A stretch of 64,000 nt of DNA. It comes from Pelagomonas calceolata (Eukaryota > Sar > Pelagophyceae > Pelagomonadales > Pelagomonadaceae). Below, piece after piece: positions 55,949-64,000 of this stretch. The stretch's first letter is position 1; every line of letters starts with the position of its first letter. The stretch is from NCBI GenBank assembly GCA_918797485.1, contig CAKKNE010000002.1, positions 4,926,501 through 4,990,500 on the forward strand. Reading direction: 5' to 3'. The notes beneath the pieces were generated by a model. It had not been told where the DNA came from and ran no database searches. It saw only the letters and a list, made by a program, of their open reading frames with translations. Made by a program: the position numbers and the translations under genes.

Positions 55949-57243
55949 CTACTTCGACGCGTCGGCGATGACCTTCGCCTGGCCGGCCTTGTAGCGCGCG
56001 ACGACGTCCGAGTCGGGCGCGGCCGCGCGGCGGGCGGCGACGGCCGCGGCCGTCGCCGCGCCCGAGGTGATGTCGTCGGCGCGCCGGGCCGCGACGCCTG
56101 CGAGGTAGTCGACGACGGCGCGGCCGCTCGCCGGGTTGTTGGCCGTCGGGATGCAGTGGACGTCGCAGATGCGCATGAGCGCCTTGATGTCGTCGTCGTG
56201 CTGCGCGCGGGGGTTCCCGTCTATCCATCGTCGGCGCGGCGTCGTGGCGGCGGACGCCGCGCCGCGCCGGGTGCGCCGAGAGCGGGTCGCGGAAGAAGAG
56301 GACGCCGTCGACCTGGCCGAGGCTGATCATGCCACCGATCTCCTGGTCGCCGCCGAGCGGCCCGCTGCACGTCTTGTGCTGCACCGCTAGGCCGAAGGCG
56401 TTCTCGAGGACCGCGCCCGTCGAGCGCGTCGTGACGATGGGGAAGAGCGAGACGACGTCGACGTTCTCCTCGACGAACTTCTTCATCGCCGGCTTCGTGT
56501 GGTTGTGCGCGACGACGGCGAGGTAGCCGTTGTACGCGTGCGGGTGGACCGTCTCCTCGCCGTCGTCGGCCGGCGCCGTTGAGGTTGTCGTCGCGACCGA
56601 GAACTGCGTGATCGCGGCGGAGATGGCGGTCGTGGCCGCGGCCTTGAGCTCGTCGGCGCGCGCCGCGTCGTGCGCGGCGGCGGCGGCCCGCAGGGCCGCC
56701 GCGAAGGCGGCGCGGTCGCCCAGGCCCGCGGCGGCGAGCGCGGCCACGTGCGCCGGGCCCAGGTCCAGGCGGAGCTCGGCGACGGCGCCCGCGAGCTTGG
56801 CCCCGTCCGCGGAGCCCTCCGGGAAGGCCTCGTCGAGGAACGTGGCCGCGGCGATCCAGCGCTCGTCGAGCGCGGCCTGCGCGGGCGGCGTCGCGTCGCG
56901 CCGCGGCCCGCGCGGCCGCGTCGTCGGCGAGCGCGGTGCTTAGCGCGCCCGACGCGGCGCTGGTTGATGGCCAGGCTGAGCCGGCGTCGGCGTCGCCCGC
57001 GACTCGCCTCGGACGCGCGGTTGGTTGAATTCCCGCCCCGGGCGGCGCCTGGAGCGCCACCAGCGCCTGCTCGGGCGTCGGCTTCGCGGCCCCGTCGTCC
57101 GCCGCCGCGGCGGCCCGGAGGTCGCGCGTGGACGCGGCGAGCGCGCGGGCCGAGGCGAGGCGCTCGCGCGCGGCGCGGGGGGAGCGGCCACGGGAAAAGG
57201 GGTTCCAGGACGGCATGCCTGCCGCCTGCGCGGGGCGATGCAT
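55949..57243 (-). CDS. mgsA-like: Methylglyoxal synthase-like protein
   Basis: Homologue of bacterial methylglyoxal synthase, which turns dihydroxyacetone phosphate into methylglyoxal and phosphate. Exons 57243-57061, 56876-56268 and 56200-55949 give about 347 residues. The catalytic domain (about 185-310) keeps LAVVAHNHTKPAMKKFV, LSGPLGGDQEIGGMI with its GGDQ catalytic Asp, DGVLFFRDPLSAHP with the second Asp, then HDDDIKALMRICDVHCIPTA and NNPASGRAVVDYL. The first 180 residues are a helical Ala-rich extension. Frame requires two introns. The second ends CAG before HDDDIK and starts either at a GC donor (56267, exact fit) or a GT at 56255, adding four residues. A stand-alone eukaryotic copy suggests transfer from bacteria. 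Confidence 0.78.
56201..56267 (-). other. Intron 2 of methylglyoxal synthase, GC-AG or GT-AG
   Basis: 67 bases if the GC donor at 56267 is used, restoring LSAHP/HDDDIK as in bacteria. It is 55 bases from the GT at 56255, which adds Ala-Arg-Arg-Gly. Both keep phase 0. The 3' end CGCGCAG is shared with several introner-like introns. Confidence 0.6.
56877..57060 (-). mobile_element. Introner-like intron 1 of methylglyoxal synthase
   Basis: 184 bases, phase 0. Donor GTGGCGCT and the post-acceptor flank GCCGCGCT match at 6 of 8, suggesting a target duplication. It ends CCCGCGCAG. Removal joins PEQAL/AALDERWIAAATFLDE in one frame. Confidence 0.65.
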
Positions 57244-57640
57244 TGCTCAAGGCCGTCGGAGCGCTGCAAGATGTCATTGCCGAATGTTTCGATCCGATCC
57301 CTTTAGGGTTGATTCGTACGCACCTAAGTGTTGATGTCTGTGGGACGGCGGCTCGGAAACCGACGTCAAGTCACCCGATTGTGGACTTTTTGGCTCGAGT
57401 TGCAAGATGAAGCTTTCACTAGAAACTCACAACTCACTAGGCGACACCCGCTCAACATCGGGCGTGGGAGTCCTCTCTTACGCCAGAAATAGTAATCATA
57501 GTATCATGAGTTACTAAAGAGAAAACGCGACGCCCCCCCCCACGTCGACCCGTGAGTGATCGGCAACGTCGCGACGATGGCGTGCTATCGGCGTAGAAGT
57601 ACCCACACGCAACTGTGTTAAACACTTATACACTAGGCCC
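57244..57640. other. Intergenic between methylglyoxal synthase and SET genes
   Basis: About 397 bases. It contains a CTAG pair at 57419-57440 and a C-rich run near 57531-57541, plus an introner-like CGACGATGGCGTG near 57570. No gene is seen. Confidence 0.45.
57419..57440. promoter_or_regulatory. CTAG pair upstream of methylglyoxal synthase
   Basis: CTAG at 57419-57422 and 57437-57440 flank AAACTCACAACTCA. Spacing (22 bases) and distance (176 bases upstream of the ATG) fit the motif, but the middle sequence does not closely match. Confidence 0.3.
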
Positions 57641-60600
57641 TCACCTGCGGCCCCCGGATCGCGGATCCCGCAGCCCCGCGTCGAGCAGCACCTTCTTGAG
57701 ATCAGTCTCTGAAACAAAGGCCGCATGCTCCGGCGGCGCTTTCAGAGTGCTCGCGTCCAGGAACCGCGGCCGCAAGAACCGCAGCTGGTCCATCGACACG
57801 ACGCGCTGGTCGTGGCCCTCCTCGTACCGCAGCACCAGCAACGGCTCCCATTGTTCGGTGGTGCGCTTCTCCAACAATGCCCCATCGTCGAGTCGCACGT
57901 CGAACGCGCCCGACTCGTGGCACGCGATGACGACGCCCTCCTCCCTTGTAGCGTCAGGCTTAGATTTCGAAATACCGCCGCCGCCGCAGCGCCGCACCCA
58001 AGCCCCGACGGGCACATGACCAGGTTTTACTGCGTCGCGCCACGCCTCCGGCGAGCGCCTTTCACGGATGAGGTCGAGGGCGACGCCGTCCTCGCGGCCC
58101 CCGTCGTCATAAGCTAGACAAGTGGTCCGGCCCCTCGATGCCGCTTTCGCGACCGTCGCGGGCCAAGCCGGCGAACGGCCGCGCCAGTAGCCCTCAACAC
58201 GCTGGCCCACAGATACGGAGGTAGGAGCGCCCCCTGATCTCGGGTGAGCCGCAGGAGCGTCGGTAGCCAACCCGACAATCACCCCCCGCCAGCGCATCGA
58301 CCCGCGCGACGTCCTACACGACTCGAAGGGCACGCCGATGACGTACCTCCATAATTCCCCGGAGGCCGGCGGGTGTAACGGATCGGGATCCCTTTCATCT
58401 TTGATATGTTCCGTACTCAAAGCGCGCGCGTCCACGGAGTAGTGCTTGGCGCACCTTGCCGCCGCCTCCACGAGCTGGTCGGCGGCATTCTCGAGATCAC
58501 CGAGCCGCGCCTTGCGCTGCGCCCAGCCGGACCAGAACTCCCGCCCGTAGGACACCAGTAAAGGTTCACCCGCTTGGATAGGCTTCGTCGCGACGATGAA
58601 CACACCTAAGACCGACGGCGGTTTATTGGTCGAGGGCTTCGCGTCATCCGCAGTAACCTCGCGGAAGTGGCAGTTCGCCTTGAGCTGCGTCTTTTCGTCG
58701 TCTCCTTGCGTTGCGCCCCTTGCTGAAGACCCTTCTATGAGCGCGGGTGCTCTGGCCGAGGCTAGGAGTTCGTGCTGCTCGAGGTCTTCGCTATCGCCAC
58801 CTAACAGCCCTCCCTCGTCGTAGACGACCCTCCATAAAGGTGCCGGGGCGCCGGACGCATCTCGGAAGTCGCTCTCGGCCTCGTCGACCCAGGAGACCAC
58901 TGTGCCATCGGCGGTGCCCAATGCTGATGAATCCTCGGCGAAGACCGTCCTTCGCACGCGCAACCCCACATGCCGCGAGCCCCAGGCGCGCCATTTTCTG
59001 CCTCCAGGAGTGCCCTTCACGGGGCCTCTTACTTTTTTAGCTTTTGGGGTTCGTGGTTGATTTCTAGCTTCTCTTGCTGATTTCGCAACCAACGCTTCCC
59101 GCGCGTCGGGCCCGCGCGCGCAGTTGATGAAGGGCGCCGGCGAGACCTGCGTGAGTCGTGCGTGACGTCGCGTCGACGGCGTGGGGCGTGAGGCTTCGCG
59201 CCATCGAGCAGATGAAGTTATTGGGCCAATGTCGCGTCGATGGGCTGGAGCTCCACGCTATCGAGCAGATGCAGTGGAACGCCGTCGCGTCGATAAGCTC
59301 CACACGCCATCGAGCAGACGCAGTCACGGGAACGTGGGGCGCCCGACATTGATTTCCACACAGATAAAAACGTTCTGCACGCCGAGGTACGGCAACACAG
59401 ATAATCCAGTTTGGGCGAACTCGTAGCGGTACATGAGCCACCTAGCTGCTGCCCTCGGAGCTCGTCGTAGCAAGACGGCGATCTCGTAGTCGGTAGCAAT
59501 AACTCCAGCGTAAGGAAGAGCGCAGCCGGCCTCAATTCCCCTGGTTGCGACGACGCCCTTTTCTCCTCTTAGTAGAGGATGAGCTCTATCGTTCTCCTCT
59601 CCAGTTAGATTGACGACTTGCGCCGCTCTCGCTAACGCCCCTTTACCTAATCCTTCGGCGAAGCACTTCTGGATCGGGGCTGGTACTGTTCTCAATAACA
59701 TGACACCTTGATCTCCGGCCAAGGCCGCTCTCGCAGCAGCGCCGGGCGGCCGGTACGGCCGCGGGCCCTTCTCCGGAGAATCGTCCCGACGCTTCCGCTT
59801 CCGACTGTCGTCCCTATCCTCCACGACTTCGCGAGCGGCGTCGCGAGCCCGTCGCAACCAAGACGCGTGGGGTTCCGGCACTCGCGTCGACGGTAGGAAC
59901 GCCCAGCAGTTCGAGCCTCTTGCGAGAGCGTCGTTCGTCGGTCCCAGAGTCTCCTCGGCCGATTTCGCGTCCCAGCACACTCTTATTAAATCAGAGGCGC
60001 GCTTCATGCTACTGCAAGCCTGTTTTTGATCTTGAGATTCCTCGGGAATGATGCCGACCGTATGTTGCTGCCCCACGCATTCGACCGCCAACGTAGCTCT
60101 CCGAGCTTCACGTCTAAAAGACGTCTCCAAGGAACACGCATCTGACCTGGTCGACGCCGCCCGACACAAGGGACCCAAGGCATCGGCCAGCGCGTGCAAG
60201 GCCCCGATCGGCGCGTCCGACGTTCTCGTGTCCCAGGCCCACGGCCAGTCGCTTTCTCGCGGTGTGGTGCGGTTCGGATCGCTCCCGTTGTCCTCCGAGA
60301 AGTCGTCCAACAACGCGGCGAGCGGGGCGACGACACCTTTCAGGGCGTCGTCGACTTTTTGTAGTCTTTCCATGGCCGCCTTCGTCCCTTCGTCTTGAAC
60401 CACTGCTGCCGCTCTGCAAGCATCTGCCGCTTGCACGGCGTCTCTCCTACCTTTGAGGACTTCTCTCCACGCTCTGGTCTCCTGGGGGGCTATGGTGGTT
60501 CCTCGCGCTAATGATGCTGACGTCGCTCTCGGTACCGTCGCACTAGGTGTGGCCGGTCTAGGAATAGATGGTTGTCTTTCAGCTAACTGTGCCGTGTACG

Positions 60601-61606
60601 CGTCCAAAGGTGCCACAGACTCTACCACTCTAGAAGGCTCCTTCTCGAACGTCGCACCAGAGCCCGCTCTCACAGTGGTTAACAAAGGCCGCCAGTCCCG
60701 CGCGGGCGGCGGGCATCTATCTCGCGTCTGGGCCCTCCGTCTAGGAGCCTCGAGCGGATTTGCACCTTGCGTGCGCGGTGGCGCCAAGAGAAAAGCCTCG
60801 TGGTCTGGGTCTGGCCTGCGCGTGGTAGTCGCGTGCTCGCCCCGACGCCGTCGACGCGACACCGTGCTCGCCCCAACGCTGTCGACGCGACGCGAAAAAA
60901 AGACGCCGCATGTGCACCACACCAGTGCGTCGCGCGTCCCGTCGATGGCGTAGCGCACGTGTAGTCTGGGCGGCGCCGCGCCTCGGGGCGGCGGCGCCCA
61001 GCCGAAGGCCGCCCAGCACGCCGAAGCCGGTGGGGATGAGTAGGCGGAAGCTGGTTGCACCGCACCGTCGAGCGCGGGCTCCTCGACGGCCGCGGCCTCG
61101 TACCACTGGTTCTGGTCCCACAATACTCGGACCGCGTCGCCCACGCGCGGCGGGAACAGGTTCGGGTAGAACTCTCTGCCTGCGGATGATGACGGTGCTA
61201 GGCTCTTGGCGTCGCCCTTGGCGCCCGCCCTCAACCGAGTAACCATGTCCAGGAACTGGGGCGGGGCCGCTCGTCTAGCTTCCATCTCGTCGCAGCCTCT
61301 CAATAGCTCATCGCGTTCTTGCGCGGACGCGTTTTTCCAGTCCCCCTGGAGCCGCGCCGCCAAGGCTTCATCCGTTGAGGGTAGGGCGTCAACCCTTTCA
61401 GAAGACGTGAGGAGCCTCGCTTTGCCGGCTGGATCTCCATAAATCAGCACGCGTAGTCTGCTGCTTTGGCGCGTGTCCTCCTTTCTACACAACCACGCCG
61501 GCCGCGCGCGGCCGTCGTCTAGCACGGCTAGACACAAGCCCTCTACCGGATAGCCGTCGACTTTACCATCATCGTCCAATTGGCCCGGTTCCTTGATGGC
61601 GGCCAT
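57641..61606 (-). CDS. SET-domain protein with Tudor-like modules
   Basis: Probable protein-lysine methyltransferase, about 1211 residues. Exons 61606-60921, 60815-59372 and 59146-57641. A Tudor/Agenet-like part (YPNLFPPRVGDAVRVLWDQN) is followed by a helical region. Split SET elements come next: GEKGVVATRGIEAGCALPYA, then FINCARGP (in place of the usual RFINHS), LKANCHF, and finally TKPIQAGEPLLVSYGREFW. The C-terminal third has two small beta modules (VGQRVEGYWRGRSPAWPATV and EGVVIACHESGAFDVRLDDG) resembling Tudor or PWWP folds. The RFINHS histidine is not evident, so activity is uncertain. Introner G cuts the gene just before FINCARGP; without splicing the SET domain would be broken. Confidence 0.75.
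59147..59371 (-). mobile_element. Introner element G (SET gene intron 2), internally expanded
   Basis: A 225-base intron, phase 0. The gene-strand left TIR is a perfect CTGTGTGGAAATCA placed 8 bases after the donor GTTTTTAT. The right end is ACTCACGCAG before GTCTCGCC, so the target copies have drifted. The core words TCTGCTCGATGGCG and CATCGACGCGAC each recur about three times with small changes, indicating internal tandem growth. Confidence 0.85.
60816..60920 (-). mobile_element. Introner-like element H, stop-free and 3n long (SET gene)
   Basis: 105 bases with core words GTCGCGTCGACGGCGTCGGG and an ACGCGCAG end. The donor GTGGTG gives phase 2 and the join RDALV/PDPDHEAF. It is divisible by 3 and lacks in-frame stops, so the frame is open whether or not it is spliced. 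The donor choice is uncertain. Confidence 0.55.
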
Positions 61607-62156
61607 CTTGGTTTTTTTGGATTTTCTCGGGCGGTTTCGGCGGCGCGGAAGGGCGACCCGGTGGTTTGGTCTTTTTACCTAGCTAAGGATTAGCTGTGTT
61701 TGCTTTGCACGGCGAGTACTTTTGCGTGCTTGCTAGCGTCACTGCTAGGCGATTTGCGGCAGTGCGCTGAGCACTTTGGCGGGATTTTGACTTGGCGCTA
61801 CAGCACCTGCTGCTGCGGCGGGTGCGCCTGTAAGAAGCTCAAGTTACAGCTGCTGCTCACTGCGTCGAGTTGAGAGTGTCGGCTCTGTGATTGCAATGGC
61901 GTATCAGGGTGATTTTGCGAGTGACTTTTGGGCTTGGTGGCAAGCCTTGAGAGCGAAACCAGAGCGGCCAACGCGAGGACCAGTCGTCCAACTAGTCCGT
62001 GCCGCACTCGTCTATGGGATGAATGCAAAAAACTCTGACGCTAAGGAACGCCGAGGCTCTCTGGGCAGGCTGGCAGGCTCCGCGGCGCAAATGCATGCGT
62101 CGTCCTTAGAAATTGGTGTGCAAATCACTTCAATCAATCGTTAATCAACCTGAAAT
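61607..62156. other. Divergent promoter region SET / AN1-type gene
   Basis: About 550 bases. It includes a paired-CTAG motif at 61733-61748 and an 80-codon plus-strand frame from 61897 without any recognised domain, judged non-coding or at most a short upstream frame. Confidence 0.45.
61733..61748. promoter_or_regulatory. Short paired-CTAG motif in divergent promoter
   Basis: CTAG at 61733-61736 and 61745-61748 flank CGTCACTG, the shortest spacing seen (16 bases). It lies 127 bases upstream of the SET-gene ATG. Confidence 0.4.
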
Positions 62157-63129
62157 ATGAGTGAACAAGTTTCAAGCCCCAGCTCCGAGCAGGCAGCAAG
62201 TCCAGTACCTGCCACTGCTGAGAGCAGCCAGCCGTCGAAGGTGCAGAGATATGCAACAGAAGCGGACGTGCTCGCGCTCATGACAAACGACAAGTTCAAG
62301 AAGTTCTGCAAGAAGAAGTGCGGCGAGTGGGCGCCCGCGTCTCGCATCCCTAAACGCCATCGACGCGTGATCCGCGCAGGTGCGGTTGCGTCGCCTTCAA
62401 GCGCTTCGCCAAGATGTCGCCGCTCGTCGTCCGGGCGAGAGTCGGGAGCCTCTGGTGCCAAAAATGTGGCCGATTGCTGTGCGAGGCCCACCGGAACCAG
62501 CACAGCTGCGAGATGGAAATGCAAGAATTGGAGCGACGGCGGCGGGTCGACGTCGACGCGATTCGGGAAGGCATCAAGCGGCAGGAGGAGGAAAAGGAGC
62601 AGCGCGCCGCCGACGCCGACGCGCTCAAGCGGGCCGAGGCCGGGGCCAAGGCGGCGCGCTACCGCATGTGGAAGGACCGGCGGCGCCACGTCGTATGGTG
62701 TCCGGCGTCCTTTTAACTTCTGAACATCGCGGCGACGGCGTAGAGTTTTGTGCAGCTCACGCGCCATCGCAGGCGGGCATCTCGTCGAGCGTGGCGAGCA
62801 TGGTCCAGCGCTGGAGCGTCCAGGCCGAGGCGGGGCGCAAGCGCGACCGGCTGCTCGACATCTACACGTCGTGCAACCGTATCAACCTGCGGCTCTGGAA
62901 CGAGGTCTCGCAGCCGGAGATTTTGAGTGATATCGACATGGACGCGTGGAAGCGGCTCTGCCGCAACTACGCCGACGCCTGCGCGCTGACGGGAATGGTT
63001 ATATTGGTCGAGGGCGTCGAGCTCGACCTGAGGCTGCCCTGGCTGCGGGACGAGGACCAGGACTGGCTCGACGCGCCTCCACCTGATGCAAATGAGGTGG
63101 ACCTCTCGACGGCGGACCCGCCAAGTTAA
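62157..63129 (+). CDS. AN1-type zinc-finger protein with coiled coil
   Basis: 279 residues from exons 62157-62326, 62380-62692 and 62773-63129. Exon 1 ends FKKFCKKKCGE and exon 2 continues CGCVAFKRFAKMSPLVVR, then WCQKCGRLLCEAHRNQHSC. Together these give the Cys/His spacing of an AN1-type zinc finger (C-x(4)-C, C-x-C, C-x2-C, C-x2-H, H-x-C). A Lys/Glu-rich coiled coil follows (MQELERRRRVDVDAIREG). Exon 3 encodes a helical domain (MVQRWSVQAEAGRKRDRLLD, IYTSCNRINLRLWNE) and an acidic end. AN1 fingers often bind ubiquitin-like or ribosomal partners; the partner here is unknown. The frame breaks fit only with both short introns. Confidence 0.65.
62327..62379 (+). mobile_element. Short introner-like intron 1 (AN1 gene)
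   Basis: 53 bases, phase 2, from GTGGGC to CCGCGCAG. It contains ACGCCATCGACGCG, the family core word. Splicing joins CGE to CGCVAFKR, completing the zinc-ligand set. Confidence 0.65.
62693..62772 (+). mobile_element. Introner-like intron 2 (AN1 gene)
   Basis: 80 bases, phase 0, from GTATGG to CATCGCAG. It contains ATCGCGGCGACGGCGTAG and ACGCGCCATCGCAG, matching the core and end words. The GTC three bases upstream offers an alternative donor that would remove one Val. Confidence 0.6.
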
Positions 63130-63162
63130 TATATATAAGTCTTAGTAGTCCCGAGCCGCGAC

Positions 63163-63785
63163 CTACACGGCGTCCTTGGCCCACTCGTGCTTGTCGATCT
63201 CGTCGTCGACCTCCTTCTCGATGTCCGGGTAGGCCTCGTAGACGTCGTCGACGGTCGTCGCGTGGCCGACCTTCTTGGCGACCATGACGTTCATCTGCTT
63301 CGTGAGCTCGTCGATGCGCGTCTTGGATTCGGCGATCTTCTGTTGTGCTTCGGCGAACATGGCGTCGTACTCGGCCTTGGCCTCGTCGAGCTCGGCAAAG
63401 GGCGGGTACTGGACGCCCTTGAACTCCTTCTCGGCCAGCCTGTGTGTGGAGGATGAGACGCGGCGCCGGCGTGGAGGCGGCGTGGAGACGATTGCGTGGA
63501 GACGCGGCGATGGCGTGGAGGTGGCCTAAACGGACGCGGTTCTACCAACGCTAGGAGCGAGGCGTCGACCTTGCCCTTGTAGGCGGCAAAATCAATCGCC
63601 GCGGGGGCGCTTGAGTATTTTTGTTTGAGGAGCTCGGCCTCGTTGAGGGCCATCTTCAAACGATTGAGCTCTTGTTTACCCTCGTCGGAGGTGACCTTCG
63701 CCTCCAACGCGCTGAGGTTCACGCTTCGCCTCGGGGCGGCCCTCGCGGCCCGCGCGGCGGCACGGGCGGTTGCTCGCGCCAGCAT
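63163..63785 (-). CDS. ATP5H: Mitochondrial ATP synthase subunit d
   Basis: Peripheral-stalk subunit of the mitochondrial F1Fo ATP synthase. Exons 63785-63550 and 63439-63163 give 170 residues (the animal subunit has about 160). The presequence MLARATARAAARAARAAPRR is Arg/Ala-rich with no acidic residue. The mature part begins SALEAKVTSDEGKQELNRLK and contains KYSSAPAAIDFAAYKGKVD, close to the SxPxxIDWxxYR element of subunit d. Exon 2 has a coiled coil (AKAEYDAMFAEAQQKIAESK) and the typical end VDDVYEAYPDIEKEVDDEID. The intron is set by frame and the CACACAG end. The start is the only ATG giving a presequence. Confidence 0.87.
63440..63549 (-). mobile_element. Introner-like intron (ATP synthase d)
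   Basis: 110 bases, phase 2, donor GTTGGT, end CACACACAG before GCTGGCCG. It holds repeated TCCACGCCATCGCCGCG-like words but lacks a clear left TIR. Splicing gives DASLLA/LAEKEFKG. Confidence 0.65.
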
Positions 63786-63981
63786 CTTGGCTTTTATCCT
63801 TGCTTTTGCGAGTGTGGCAAATAAAGCGGCTTATCCACGTCGGCGGGGCGAGCGGCTGGGGGTTTCCCTGGCCGGTGCTGGCGAGACGTCCCAAAGAGTC
63901 AGAAGCACGGCTCTCCCGTGCACCTTGGTGGCTGGCGTGCTCGCTTGCAGGCTTTAAGGCCGGCGGTGGCTGAGGGCCGTG

Positions 63982-64000
63982 CTAGTGTCCTTATAGTTCG
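63982..64000. promoter_or_regulatory. Half of a paired-CTAG motif at the window edge
   Basis: CTAG at 63982-63985 followed by TGTCCTTATAGTTCG up to the last base, matching the left half of the motif. The second CTAG would fall outside the window. It lies 197 bases upstream of the ATP synthase d ATG. Confidence 0.4.

Noticed and set aside
55949-57243. Bacterial contamination as the source of the methylglyoxal synthase
   Set aside because: Two introns are needed to keep the frame, one with a target-duplication-like flank, and the gene is embedded among eukaryotic genes.
61897-62144. Eighty-codon protein between the SET and AN1 genes
   Set aside because: It sits in a divergent promoter, has no recognisable domain, and overlaps the expected leader of the gene at 62157.

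Overview
The window looks like a nuclear contig from a compact, GC-rich genome of a photosynthetic stramenopile, most likely a pelagophyte such as Aureococcus or Pelagomonas. Three things support this. Plastid-linked genes are present (MGDG synthase, Tic20, a possible fibrillin, DUF1997), as are typical eukaryotic genes (UAP56, DDX47, COG1, mitochondrial ATP synthase subunit d, a two-pore channel). Most genes have one exon, and the few introns are largely short 'introner' DNA elements with 14-bp terminal inverted repeats (TIRs) and about 8-bp target duplications, as reported for Aureococcus. The species is inferred, not shown.

Layout: 0-7 kb holds MGDG synthase, a 2.5-kb stretch without a recognisable gene, UAP56/Sub2 and a rhodanese-type tRNA hydroxylase. 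7-24 kb holds COG1, rhomboid, an SGNH hydrolase, PHPT1, a sulfotransferase, a possible fibrillin, a two-pore channel split by two introners, a ketoreductase-like SDR, a four-TM protein and DDX47. 24-38 kb holds a 1714-residue membrane protein, MYND/RING-CH/TPR, a RUS protein, a short MTHFR, a seven-repeat FG-GAP receptor, F-box/SPRY and a small acidic protein. 38-53 kb holds CutC, a CEP70-like protein, a multi-domain FKBP, a Tpa1/OGFOD1 oxygenase, RING-LON, PPEF phosphatase, DnaJ-FN3-WW and a twin cold-shock protein. 53-64 kb holds DUF1997, Tic20, a methylglyoxal synthase, a SET-domain protein, an AN1-type zinc-finger protein and ATP synthase subunit d.

Organisation: there is no shared pathway. 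Genes mostly alternate strands, with 3' ends tens of bases apart and divergent 5' ends sharing leaders of about 150-700 bp. Many of these leaders carry a recurring motif of two CTAG tetramers 16-24 bp apart, a candidate core promoter element. Starts were set at ATG codons; several frames stay open upstream but only from non-ATG codons. The most notable features are the introners, whose splice donor lies in the target duplication and whose acceptor is the TIR end; the CTAG-pair motif; a eukaryotic methylglyoxal synthase; and an MTHFR lacking its regulatory half.
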